A stretch of DNA of 34,237 nt from Plantago elongata (GCA_036897095.1 JAYMSP010001256.1:1-34237); one strand, 5' to 3'. Numbered from the stretch's first letter, positions 20,151 to 30,825 are shown. Numbers and translations: made by a program. The notes: generated by a model not told the origin, from the sequence alone.

Positions 20151-20576
20151 ATGGCCAGAATAATCGCAATGTTCGCCTTCCTAGCCCTGATCTCAACCGT
20201 CGCCACTGCCAGAACCTACACAACCACGATCACCACCACCACAACGGAGGAAGAGTCATCGACATGCACCCTGCGGAAAATGCTTCTGCCGGAGCAAATA
20301 AGCCACTGCAGGATGTGGCTTGAGACCCAAGGCGGGCAAGAGCACCTCAGCCCATGCTGCACCCAGCTGAACAATGTTAACAGCCAGTGCCGATGCGAGA
20401 TAATAAAGAAGATGATGTGGGAAATGATGGGTGAAAAGCCGCAGCAGCGATATGGTGGATATGGAGAGTCTTCGATGGAGAAGATGATGGATATGGCAGA
20501 AATGCTTCCGGGTACGTTCTGTAATATGGACAAGCCCAAGAGATGCAGCCTCAAGCCCACAGGCACACCCTACTAA
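20151..20576 (+). CDS. 2S albumin, methionine-rich (copy D)
   Basis: Intronless, 141 residues, a full-length 2S albumin precursor. Residues 1-20 are a signal peptide (MARIIAMFAFLALISTVATA), followed by a Thr-rich propeptide-like stretch (RTYTTTITTTTTEEESS) very like those of sesame-type 2S albumins. The eight cysteines are complete: C39, C53, CC 69-70, CXC 80/82, C124 and C132. Twelve of the 121 residues after the signal are Met, mostly in the large chain (KKMMWEMM, MEKMMDMAEML), so this is a sulfur-rich storage protein. The hypervariable loop holds QQRYGGYGESS. The C-terminus (SLKPTGTPY) is longer than in A-C. The start codon context (aaaATGGCC) and TATA box agree. It is the only albumin of the cluster on the plus strand. 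Confidence 0.9.
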   Translation: MARIIAMFAFLALISTVATARTYTTTITTTTTEEESSTCTLRKMLLPEQISHCRMWLETQGGQEHLSPCCTQLNNVNSQCRCEIIKKMMWEMMGEKPQQRYGGYGESSMEKMMDMAEMLPGTFCNMDKPKRCSLKPTGTPY

Positions 20577-20639
20577 TCATCATCAAACAACTGTCCTGCG
20601 CCCCTGCCTATCTGCCATGGGAGTAGTCTCAAGAACTTA

Positions 20640-20701
20640 AATAAAGCGTTCCTTGAACGTTTTTTTAATTAATTCGCCTGATCGAATAATGAGTTAATAA
20701 A
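20640..20701 (+). terminator. Poly(A) signals of albumin gene D
   Basis: Two AATAAA hexamers, at 20640-20645 and 20696-20701, lie 65-125 bp past the stop codon, within the usual range for plant 3' UTRs. Confidence 0.55.
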
Positions 20702-21237
20702 ACAAGCACACTATCGTGTCTGTTGCTTCATGTACTCTTGTTTAATTGTACCCCAAGAGTTAATCATGAGTTTCTGTTAACTAAATTTGGCTTCACATAT
20801 ATCTTTTTCCGAGTTCAAATGTGACATCCAAGCAAGATACGACCATTTAGACTGGCACGGCTACTCACATATCCAAATGGTAGCTATATAAGTACACTGA
20901 AAATTTTGCCTTCACTCCCTGGATTGAGTATAGTTGCTTGATCTTGGTTTCAAGTGCATATTTGAACTACTGTGCAGATCCTTCTGAACCAATGGTAGTG
21001 TACTAACTATGGCTTTGGCACACTACAATAACTATGAAAGCTGCTCAAGAATTTAGTGACTACAATTTACTCAAAATAAATTGGTTGATATATCTGAACA
21101 TGTGGCAATACATGTCAACTAGCTTGTACAACAGCATCTTCTTCACAACAAATGTTTCTTGAAGAGTGACTAGTAGTATTTTCCGTAGCAATATCGTTCT
21201 CATGGACTGATCTTGAGATTCTGCCAAGATCGTTGTG
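20702..21237. other. Intergenic DNA without recognised features
   Basis: About 530 bp with no supported gene. The part adjoining 21237 lies downstream of the glycosyltransferase remnant on the minus strand and might include its old 3' UTR. Confidence 0.35.
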
Positions 21238-21411
21238 TCAAGTGCTGAAGGACATGATATCTTCTAGCAGAGAGTTAAGATTTTTCTTCGATGACCCTTC
21301 ATCTGAAACTGCTAGGCGAGTTGCATTCCCAAGTTCCTTTGCCCTCCTCAACATCTCTTTCCTCTCCTTTGTTCCCGAATCCATGAACTTCTTACACTTC
21401 AACTCAATTTC
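21238..21411 (-). pseudogene. UDP-glycosyltransferase C-terminal fragment
   Basis: The minus strand encodes about 57 residues ending at a TGA (21238-21240). The stretch KERKEMLRRAKELGNATRLA, then SDEGSSKKNLNSLLEDIMS, matches the C-terminal pattern of plant family 1 glycosyltransferases (RRRAKELGE.A..AV.EGGSS..NL..L..D). An in-frame TAA sits directly upstream and I find no further UGT sequence, including the diagnostic PSPG box, so this is a truncated relic. Confidence rests on pattern memory only. Confidence 0.5.
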
Positions 21412-21419
21412 TTACTCAA

Positions 21420-22250
21420 ATTATGACGACTGTGCCGTGTGTTACATTGTTTTGACTTGAACATCAAGTTTGCTCTTATACTCAAATTTGCCAAGACAAT
21501 GATGTTTTTCCTTTAAAAAGTTTGTAGTTAACTATATTGTGGCATAATGCGGGTTACTATTAGTTAAGATTAAATGATAATGTACTTATTAACAGTGTGT
21601 ATAACATGGATAAGTCACTAATTAGTTCGTTGACACCTTGATTGGTGTAGTTCTTGCTTGAATGATGATAAAAGCTAGCATAAGTCACTTAGTCCTAGTT
21701 CTGAGTCCCTTTGTTGTGATTGAATTCGTCACTCCACAAAGATATGCAAGTGTGCAGATGAAAAAGTCAGACCTGAGGCACGTTAGTGGTCCGAGGTTGA
21801 CTCCGTTTGTCCTCCTTAGCGTCTATCGGTCCTCCGAAGCGTTCATGGATAGCTGCGACAACGAATAAAGGGTTAGAACCTTTTGGGCCGGTCTGCCTAG
21901 GGCAATCCCGTACTTAGATTCAACTAGTTAATTGGTCGGTCGACTTTTTAATATCGGACCTAAAAACTTAGAGAGTAGATTTTCGAAAGTAGTCTGAGGA
22001 GTGAATGCTTTGTATTTATAGTAGCGAGGTCTAGGGGACACACTTCCGGAAAGCCGGAGTTTGGTCGGCTTGGCAACATTTCGACACGTGGTCTTGGAGG
22101 CAAGTGGCGCATAGATATCACATCGTAGTTGAGTGTCGGTCCTTCCTTTATGTCGGATGCACTCTCTACGACATATATTTGAGGCGAGATTTAGTGTATG
22201 TCGGTGTTCCCGTTCGCATCGAGTCATAGTAGTATTCCCTTTTCCCATCT
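21420..22250. other. Possible LTR-retrotransposon debris, moderately GC-rich
   Basis: From ~21720 to 22250 the composition is richer in CG dinucleotides than the flanks, with repeated 'gtcgg' words. The frame on the minus strand (21928-22248) is basic and has no recognisable domain. It resembles LTR sequence of plant Ty3-type elements in feel only; no ends, primer site or coding relics were found. Confidence 0.25.
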
Positions 22251-22261
22251 GCTAGAGAGTA

Positions 22262-22385
22262 GTGAACATAAGACTTTTACTTGTGTCGGGTCCAAGTGAA
22301 CCTATGAATTTTCTCATGTTGCACCAAGGTGAACCTAGAACTTTTCCTTGTGCCGCACTAAGATGAACCTAGTGCTTCTTTTAGA
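22262..22385 (+). repeat. Imperfect minisatellite, ~33 bp unit, about 4 copies
   Basis: Units start with 'gtgaac..' and run 'gtgaacctagaacttttcc' + 'ttgtg-gcac'. Starts fall near 22263, 22297, 22330 and 22363. The third and fourth are diverged, and the last is partial. Confidence 0.6.
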
Positions 22386-22507
22386 GACATCTTGAAAGTC
22401 GTAGGGTGTCTTCATCGTTAGGTCGTAGGTCGGACTTTATGATAAATATCATTTAAGAATTGTTGACAAAAAAGACAACTAAACCAAAATGGTATTGTAA
22501 ATATATT

Positions 22508-22549
22508 TGCATGAAAAGAGTGACAAAGCAGACCATCAGGCAGCCACGT
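22508..22549 (+). promoter_or_regulatory. RY and ACGT motifs upstream of the LEA-like gene
   Basis: TGCATG (22508-22513) and CCACGTA (core 22546-22549) lie 90-135 bp before the ATG at 22641. Together they suggest ABA- and seed-linked control. No clear TATA box was found. Confidence 0.35.
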
Positions 22550-22640
22550 ATAGTGGATTACCAAGTCCTCAGGCAATAAAACATATCCTATTCCATCATC
22601 CATAGTAGTGATCTGCAACAACTTACCCCAAAAAAGAAAA

Positions 22641-22958
22641 ATGAGCAGCAACCTCCTGGCCCTGTACAACTCCACAAGGTCATCAGCAATCAGGCACCTA
22701 CAACCATATCTTACAACGAGCAGGCTCTACACTCCGGACAAGGGACACGATGCAGAGAGGGCGCCTTCAACGGCAGAGGAGTTCGAGAGAGTTGCAGAGG
22801 AGATGAGTCGTCAAGGAGTCTCCAGCCAGACAGTCGGTAAGATGCAAGATGCAATATCCGTAGCCATGAAAGAGGACGATACTAGTGACGACGAGAAGGT
22901 GAAGGATGCGTTCATAGAGCCTCCAGAGAAAGATGGTGATTTTCATAGGAGGGAATAA
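22641..22958 (+). CDS. Small LEA-like protein, possibly mitochondrial
   Basis: 105 residues, no exact family recognised. I chose the ATG at 22641 (aaaaATGAGC), the second in frame: residues from here read as an organelle presequence, while the 11 codons before it do not. Residues 1-~31 (MSSNLLALYNSTRSSAIRHL...SRLYT) are Ser/Arg-rich, with no acidic residue, as in mitochondrial targeting peptides. The rest is hydrophilic and charged, probably disordered: DKGHDAERAPSTAEEFERVA, then VSSQTVGKMQDAIS, and an acidic DDTSDDEKVKDAF...EPPEKDGDFHRRE tail. The pattern recalls small plant LEA-type or dehydration-induced mitochondrial proteins. Upstream RY/ACGT motifs fit seed or stress expression. An AATAAA follows at 23035-23040. 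It is intronless as read. Confidence 0.6.
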   Translation: MSSNLLALYNSTRSSAIRHLQPYLTTSRLYTPDKGHDAERAPSTAEEFERVAEEMSRQGVSSQTVGKMQDAISVAMKEDDTSDDEKVKDAFIEPPEKDGDFHRRE

Positions 22959-23034
22959 ATGGAATAGATCCGAAATCAAGATTTTATAGGGTGTTTGTTA
23001 CTACCTTGTTCTTAGCCTGGTTTGTAAAGTGGTC

Positions 23035-23040
23035 AATAAA
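23035..23040 (+). terminator. Putative poly(A) signal of the LEA-like gene
   Basis: AATAAA 77 bp past the stop codon. Confidence 0.45.
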
Positions 23041-23291
23041 ATTATCATCACAAACAGTGGTAGTCATATTCTGAGAAGTTTTTTTACCATCCAGAACAAA
23101 AACCTTCATCTTCTTTTTGTCAGTTCAGGTGCAGAACTAGTTTGCTACAAATAGATCTCAGAACAAGGAGATAGAACTGAACAAGCAGCAGTTAGATTCC
23201 AGTTGTTTTATCTGAAAATCACGGAGAACTCAAACAACGCATGTACAATTATCATCATACAGTTCAGGAAGCAATAACATTGCTCGCTTTC

Positions 23292-24005
23292 CTACATTTT
23301 GAAAGGAACAAACTGCAGAGGAGCTCTATTGTTCATTTCATCATTTGATAGTGGGTAGCTGCAAGACAGGATCAACACATAAACCATATGGTTGCAAGCC
23401 GAACTCGTTCCCCTACAGTTCACAAGGGATCTAGATTCTGACATGGACTCAATCAACAGCTTCTCCTCAGGTGCACGTGAAAAACGTTCAAGATCAATAA
23501 TACTAAGAGCAAAAGACCACTTAATGAGCTGAAGAGATACTTCAAAATTCTAGACCAGGATGAGTTGGATCAGCAAGAAAGAGTAGTGTGTTATGGGAAT
23601 ATTCAGAATAAGCTTCCTTGAACAATGATTCTCTGAACTTCCAAGGAACCTAATGACACTGCCACACAAGTACATAACTCTGGAGATCAAGAGTTCAATG
23701 CTAAGTGCAGATTCACAACCATCACCAAAGGAATTTATTGTTGACACTGGAGGACAACAAACCAAATTATCACAAAATCGGAATGCACAATAGGATACAT
23801 GATCATGCATAATTTGGAACATTGAATCAAAATCGCCAATACAAGACATCAAAAGTTCGTAATTTTCATAACTCTGAGACATAATAATCTTTTGGTCCCT
23901 GCAACTGAAAACCTCAGCAGACATCCTTAAATAAAAAAACAGTTCCCGCCAGGCAACAGGAACGACATTAAGAGAACCCAAGTTCATATCGGATAGAATT
24001 ATCAT
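23292..24005 (-). pseudogene. Unrecognised frame with one in-frame TAG
   Basis: From the ATG at 24005 a minus-strand frame runs 151 codons to a TAG (23550-23552), then stays open in the same frame for a further 85 codons to a TAG at 23292-23294. The total is 238 codons with a single interruption. The product is Leu/Ile/Cys-rich with ordinary codon use (for example FRFCDNLVCCPPVSTINSFG and RFSRAPEEKLLIESMSESR on either side of the stop). I do not recognise it. It could be a pseudogene fragment or part of a larger multi-exon gene. The DNA upstream to 24400 gives no clear continuation, and an in-frame TGA lies just before the ATG. Confidence 0.35.
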
Positions 24006-24400
24006 GTTACAGCATCACAAGTGTTGGATTAAGTTGTGGATACTAGATGCTCAAGCAAGCAATATGAGAGCATACAAGTATACAACATAGAAGTTTCAAC
24101 AAGGCTTCAATAACCTGTTTGGATGGATGCGTAAAGTGAAACTATGATAAGGCCTAAAAACAAGGATGAACAATGATTAACAGTAGCAAGCAAGAAGCAA
24201 GGTCACAAGATAGACAGACATCATCCAACAACCCCTTATAAGATGGACAATAACCTTTGTAACAAATAAGCAAACTGAGTCCTCAGTCACCTGTACTGTA
24301 CACAATGCAAAGAATATGCAAGTATGAAATCCCAAATAACAATGAAACTTAGCCTGAACAACATACATTATCCTATGGAGTCACCTTCAAATGATAGATA
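24006..24400. other. Intergenic, nothing recognised
   Basis: This lies beyond the polyubiquitin 3' end and ahead of the broken minus-strand frame. Open frames here are hydrophobic by composition and not supported. Confidence 0.3.
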
Positions 24401-24566
24401 AAAATGATTTACCAGGTCATATATATGCATAAAACAGAGAGAAACACAAGAGGCAGGTATTTAGAACAGGAATTATGAGAACTAAAATGATTAACCAGAT
24501 ACATATACGTATAAAACAAAGAGAAACTTGAGATATGAGGTATCTAAAACAGGAGTTTATTAACAC
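24401..24566. repeat. Tandem duplication of ~83 bp behind polyubiquitin
   Basis: Unit 1 (24401-24483) and unit 2 (24484-24566) share 'aaaatgattaaccag', 'ataaaaca.agagaaac' and 'aacaggaatta/aacaggagttta' in the same order. They are directly adjacent and about 75-80% alike by eye. Unit 2 includes the likely poly(A) signal of the polyubiquitin gene. Confidence 0.65.
24556..24561 (-). terminator. Putative poly(A) signal of polyubiquitin
   Basis: AATAAA on the minus strand, about 130 bp past the polyubiquitin stop codon. Confidence 0.5.
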
Positions 24567-24688
24567 AGAAATGAAACATAGTTCACAAACATAGGCAACA
24601 ACCAACATCTCTGCCATGAAGGCATCAACAAACGGATTTCCAACACATTGTCATGACAAACACAATTTTGAAACAGAATTCCAACATC

Positions 24689-26803
<2,115 letters not shown>

Positions 26804-26850
26804 CTTTAGAGAGAGGAACGGTGATTGTAGATTTGGAGAAGAAGAAGATG
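26804..26850 (-). other. Polyubiquitin leader exon (approximate 5' end)
   Basis: A CT-rich leader (cttcttcttctcc) runs from a start about 30 bp after the TATA box to the donor at 26804. The exact transcription start cannot be read from sequence. Confidence 0.5.
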
Positions 26851-26878
26851 AATGAGAATTGAGGTATGAGAGGGGTGA

Positions 26879-26886
26879 TTATATAG
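26879..26886 (-). promoter_or_regulatory. TATA box of polyubiquitin
   Basis: CTATATAA on the minus strand, about 75 bp before the donor of the leader intron. Confidence 0.7.
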
Positions 26887-26928
26887 AGGAGATGACCGTC
26901 TAAAGGAGAAACCGCCTCGTGAGCACAG

Positions 26929-26990
26929 CCAATAGGATGTTGACACGTGATTCATTGATTATAGACGATTGATTCCAACACGTCAAAGAA
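26929..26990 (-). promoter_or_regulatory. CCAAT and G-box region of the polyubiquitin promoter
   Basis: The stretch contains a CCAAT word (plus-strand orientation, near 26929), a palindromic CACGTG G-box (26944-26949) and a second ACGT core (near 26980). These are upstream of the TATA box and typical of strongly expressed or stress-responsive plant genes. Confidence 0.45.
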
Positions 26991-27137
26991 AGAAAGCTAC
27001 TTTGGCATTTTCCTTTTTCTTAGTCGTTGGGGGTATTATTGGGTGGTGCTTGGTTGGGATTTAATTGTAACCCCACATGATATGTTTGGTGGGCATTCTA
27101 GAGAGAACGCATCTCAAATAGAGCAGATTAAGGGCGG

Positions 27138-27232
27138 TTCGGAATGGAATTGTAATCGGTCAATTTGGTTCGATGAATATTGATTTGGCCTAAAATACAT
27201 TTCAAATACCCTCATTTCAATTTCATTCCAAA
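27138..27232. repeat. Short fold-back (MITE-like)
   Basis: Inverted arms 27138-27152 (ttcggaatggaattg) and 27218-27232 (caatttcattccaaa) pair at 13 of 15 positions. 'Ttggaatggaatt' arms are seen in several plant MITE families. The true ends and target duplication were not found. Confidence 0.4.
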
Positions 27233-27259
27233 CACAATTTCATCAAAATCCATCCAAAC

Positions 27260-27838
27260 GTCCATTCAAATTATATATCAATCAGTCCCTAAATTTCATT
27301 TGTTTCATTTATTTTTTCATATTTTGTTTTAATTTATTAGAAAGTTAATTATAATCTTTTTGGACGAGAAGCCTACTACTTTAGGTTAAGTCCATTTAAA
27401 AAGTTCAAACGAAAAAGCCCAACAATCTAAAAGGCCTAAATAAACCCTCATTATATTAATTCACCAAGTTACAGTTCAAGTGCTAGAACTCTGACTCAAA
27501 TATTGTTGGTCTTGTTGGTCTATCTTGGGAGACTATTTGCTAAGCAAACTGTAAGAACCAGTACGGGACAAATAAAATCTTATGAAAATAGGCCAAGTCT
27601 TCACTCAACAGTCTAATCTCCTTACTTTGTTTCTATTTTCCATCCTCATACAGTACCACACCATCCAACAATACCATCCAACAACTTATGAATTTAACCT
27701 TATGCATCAAAGATGGCTGCTACTAGAAATGATATCCTTATTGTTCTTGTTGTTCGCATCAATATCACTCCTAACCTTGGTGAAAAATCGGAGAAGATCA
27801 TTGGTTCCAACTTCTAGCGATGTAGCTGAAGATGTTAT
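27260..27838. other. Intergenic; possible N-terminal gene relic at 27714-27838
   Basis: AT-rich until ~27580. From 27702 a plus-strand frame reads MHQRWLLLEMISLLFLLFAS then ISLLTLVKNRRRSLVP, a membrane-anchor-like start, but it runs directly into the LTR at 27839. It may be a gene start cut by the element, or chance. Confidence 0.3.
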
Positions 27839-28064
27839 TGTAACGACCCGACCACTAATGAGCCGAGACCCAGCCCGTTGGAGCGGTAAAGTTACGAATG
27901 ACTGTCCCACAACTCGGTATGATATTGTCCGCTTTAAGCCGGGTCTCGCACGGATTTGTTTTTGAGTTCCCCCAAAAGGCCCCCATACCATAAGAGAGTG
28001 GTGGTCTACATATACACCCTTCATCCATTTCACTCTCAAGCAATGTGGCATGTTGGGTATTACA
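27839..28064 (-). repeat. LTR-C (A-type, 3' end of composite)
   Basis: 226 bp, TGTAATACCC ... TTACA. It shares with LTR-A the 'CACATYGCTTGAGAGTG', 'TATATGTAGACCACCA', 'GGCCTTTTGGGGGAACTC' and 'ACAATATCATACCGAGT' words in the same order, and is diverged from LTR-A at a moderate number of sites. Confidence 0.8.
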
Positions 28065-28273
28065 ATCTACCCCCTTAATTCTCGACGTCCTCATCGAGCT
28101 TTCGTGGAGGTCACTATCTATTCCGGGACCAACCATCTGTACAGGACTCTAGAGATGGCCCCTACGTGCTCAAAAGGTGGCTCCCACCGCCCATACAATG
28201 TAGCACTTTGCCTCGCGTTGCACTTAGTTCAGCAATTTCGGATAGTCCCACTTTGATACCACTTGTAACCATT

Positions 28274-28794
28274 TGTAAAGACCCAGGTCACTAATCGGTC
28301 CGACACCCTGACCCTTTCGACCAGCGCGGTTACTCATGAGCAGTTCTTCGGGTGATATGCTACCAACACAAGTCCTTTTCCATGCACTTTGTCCTCACTC
28401 GTGCGTAAATCGGGAGACCTCTCAGTTGTTCACCCATCCTACAATTACTCCTGAGCAAAGCATGCTTAACTTTGAAGTTATTCTAAACGGATTCCCGAAA
28501 AGAAAGATGCACCTTTTTTGTATGAGTAGCATTCTCAATCCCTTTAAACTCTATGGATCTGACTCACTGTACCAACACAAGTCCTTTTCCACGCACTTTA
28601 TCTTCACTCGTGCGCAAATCGGAAGACTTCCTAGTTGGTCATACATCTTAAAATTGCTTCAGATTAAGCACGCTTAACTCTGGGGTTATTCCAAACGAAT
28701 TCTCGAAAAGAAAGATGCACCTTGTTGGTAAGAGTAGAGTTCTCAATCCCTTTATAAGCTATATGGATCTGATTTCAAATTTCGGGGCGTTACA
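28274..28794 (-). repeat. LTR-B, 5S-bearing with internal duplication
   Basis: 521 bp. It holds two tandem copies (about 28361-28562 and 28570-28772, period ~209 bp) of a block with 'aaggtgcatctttcttttcg', a 5S-like stretch (AGTTAAGC..GCTT ... GATGGGTGA) and 'aaaaggacttgtgttggta'. The copy at 3180-4718 has only one such block per LTR. Confidence 0.75.
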
Positions 28795-28892
28795 TTCACC
28801 CCCTCTTGAATTGTGCGACTTCCCACCGCACCATGGTCCAACAAACCGTCCGTCCCTTGTGGACTTTAGGTTGGCACGGCTCTGATACCATT

Positions 28893-29119
28893 TGTAACGA
28901 CCCGACCACTAATGGGTCGAGACCCGGCCCGCTGGGCCGGTAAGGTTACGAATTACTGTCCCACCACTCGGTATGATATTGTTCGCTTTGGCCCGGAGCC
29001 CGCACGAATTTATTTTCTGAGTTCCCCCAAAAGGCCTCATACCAAAAGAGATTGGTGGTCTACATATATACCCTTGATTCCTTTTCACTCTCAAGCGATG
29101 TGGGATATTAGATATTACA
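28893..29119 (-). repeat. LTR-A (A-type, 5' end of composite)
   Basis: 227 bp, TGTAATATC ... GGTCGTTACA, followed directly by the primer-binding site. The words 'ATGAGGCCTTTTGGG' and 'GCCAAAGCGAACAATATCAT' match what I recall of Cassandra-type LTRs, but the 5S segment expected between them is missing. Confidence 0.8.
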
Positions 29120-29199
29120 ATTGGACGGGCGGACTATCTCCATGTTGAAACACCTTCCACTCCATTCATGCAAGATATTGATCCAAATGTCATATCTAC

Positions 29200-29880
29200 A
29201 GAGAGTTGTTCAGTCCACACAAGATGACAACTGAAAGAGCTAACTGGCCTATGATGCTTTGGTTTACAACGATTTTCTATGTAAGGAGTACATTCTCAAT
29301 TGTCTTTTTGATGCACTCTATACTACCTTCTGCACTGTAAGTACTGAAAGGGAATTGTGGGAGAAACTGGACAGGAAGTACAACACTCAAGACGCTTCTA
29401 CTAAGAAATTCAGTGTGGGGAAGTTTCTGAACTTCAAAAATGGTTGACTCTAAGTATATGACTAGCCAAGTGCTGGAGTTTTAGTCTATTCTCCATGAAC
29501 TGAAGCCTAATAAGTCTTCGGGTTGCTTCACTGATTGAGAAACTGCCACTGACATGGATTGAATTCATGAGTTATGTCAAGTTGAAGACCAAGGAGATGG
29601 AGCTTGAAGAGTTTATAGTTAAGCACCAAATTCAGGAAGACAATCGGAAGGCTTTGGGCGAAGGAAAGCAACCCATGAAAGCTAAGGCTCACCTGGTCAA
29701 TTATGGGAAGTTCAAGAGGAATTCCAACAAAAATTGCAAGTCGGGTGAGGGGGGCGTGAAGTCTCAACAGAATCAAGGGAAGCCTAGGGAGATCAAGGGA
29801 AACTGCTTCAATTGTGGAAACCGTTGGCATATGAAGGTAGATTTTCCTTGTGTTCAAGTCGAGATTTCGGTACAACAATA
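29200..29880 (+). pseudogene. Decayed Ty1/copia gag fragment
   Basis: The reading is plus strand with frameshifts. LVYNDFLCKEYILNCLFDAL, then TERELWEKLDRKYNTQDAST and KKFSVGKFLNF, follow the UBN2/copia gag pattern. One extra A in the run near 29436-29440 shifts the frame, after which KMVDSKYMTSQVLEF, a TAG and SILHELK continue it. EKLPLTWIEFMSYVKLKTKE with EEFIVKHQIQEDNRKA follows, then a zinc knuckle start CFNCGNRWHMK. The final Cys spacing is abnormal (H-X6-C instead of H-X4-C), where the sequence leaves gag. No protease, integrase or reverse transcriptase follows. Confidence 0.75.
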
Positions 29881-30300
29881 AGGAATCTACCATCTAATTT
29901 ATAATACATTGTAAACCTATAAATACTAATAGAAGTTAGTTAGTTTAAGTACGCAATTAAGAAGAGCAACAGTCGAAATTTATTCATAACACCTTATGTA
30001 CTTGACAGTTTTCTAAGCTTTGTCTAGTTTCTTGACTACATTATGATAGTTAGTTCAATACATTGTTTAGTGATTTTTCATATCATTTTTATTGGGTTTA
30101 AGTTGTGTATTTGGTTTTAATTTAATAATTTTCATAGTGGATTATTTTGCTTTTAAGCCGGAAGGTTATAATATATTAACCTTCTTGAAAGACACTACTT
30201 GGTTCAATAGTAAATCTATAATCGTATGGTAAGGTGCCAGTGGTGTAGTACCGACTGAAGTGACTCTTACGCTCATGTCAACGAATGTGTTATAATCTCA
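29881..30300. other. AT-rich DNA, possibly LTR of the copia relic
   Basis: It has a TATA-like 'cctataaatact' (~29916-29927) soon after the gag break, which would fit an LTR, but no TG/CA ends or repeat copy were found. Confidence 0.25.
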
Positions 30301-30301
30301 A

Positions 30302-30349
30302 CAAAGAGACATGTCACATAGGCAAAATCCCATGTGGCATGTCTCTTTG
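30302..30349. repeat. Hairpin-forming inverted repeat
   Basis: The arms 30302-30320 and 30331-30349 (caaagagacatg.cacat.) pair at 17 of 19 positions around a 10 nt loop. The right arm and the next ~50 bp recur in diverged form at ~33112-33175, so the hairpin may be the end of a dispersed element. Confidence 0.6.
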
Positions 30350-30825
30350 AATTTTGATTAGTTTCATGAACAAAATTAAATCAAAAATAAAATATAAATT
30401 TAAAAGTAACTATTTAGTTTTGGTATGTTATAATTTTTATTAAATCATATTTAACTTTATTTGTAAAACTTTGGAAATTATTTTGAGCATATATTTGGAT
30501 TCATTGTGGCAATACGAATCGATAGATACCAATCTTATATACTTTTATTAATTAAATAAAATTATTTATGTGTTAAGACAACATTATGACGAAAATCATG
30601 AACATCATACGTACCTTTGAAAAATAACTTAAATGTCATGAGATATCACAAATTAACACATTAGACAATAAAACTGACTATTTAAACTAAGCCAATTTAT
30701 ACCGAGAATGAAAGAAGGATTTATATTAAATTAACTACTTACTGATGGATCATATATTGCCGATCAGGGCGAAGTCATTATTATTATTTTTTACTTTGAG
30801 CTAGGTTTAAACTTTCGCCACATCA

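Larger units (their letters stand above)
27839..29119 (-). mobile_element. Composite three-LTR TRIM-type element
   Basis: Read on the minus strand: LTR-A (29119-28893, 227 bp, TGTAATATC ... GTCGTTACA); primer-binding site TGGTATCAGAGCC (28890-28878); ~96 bp internal region; purine tract AAGAGGGGGTGAA; LTR-B (28794-28274, TGTAACGCC ... CTTTACA, 5S-bearing); a second primer-like TGGTATCAAAG (28261-28251); ~205 bp internal region; tract AATTAAGGGGGTAGA; LTR-C (28064-27839, 226 bp). A and C are the same family and B another. The first internal region matches that of the element at 3394-3492, whose LTRs are of B type. So a B-type unit sits inside an A-type element. There is no coding capacity, and the flanks (GTTAT and ATTGG) do not match, so no target duplication is left. 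Confidence 0.75.

Noticed and set aside
20216..20566. Minus-strand frame over albumin gene D
   Set aside because: Antisense to the albumin coding sequence, with no independent support.
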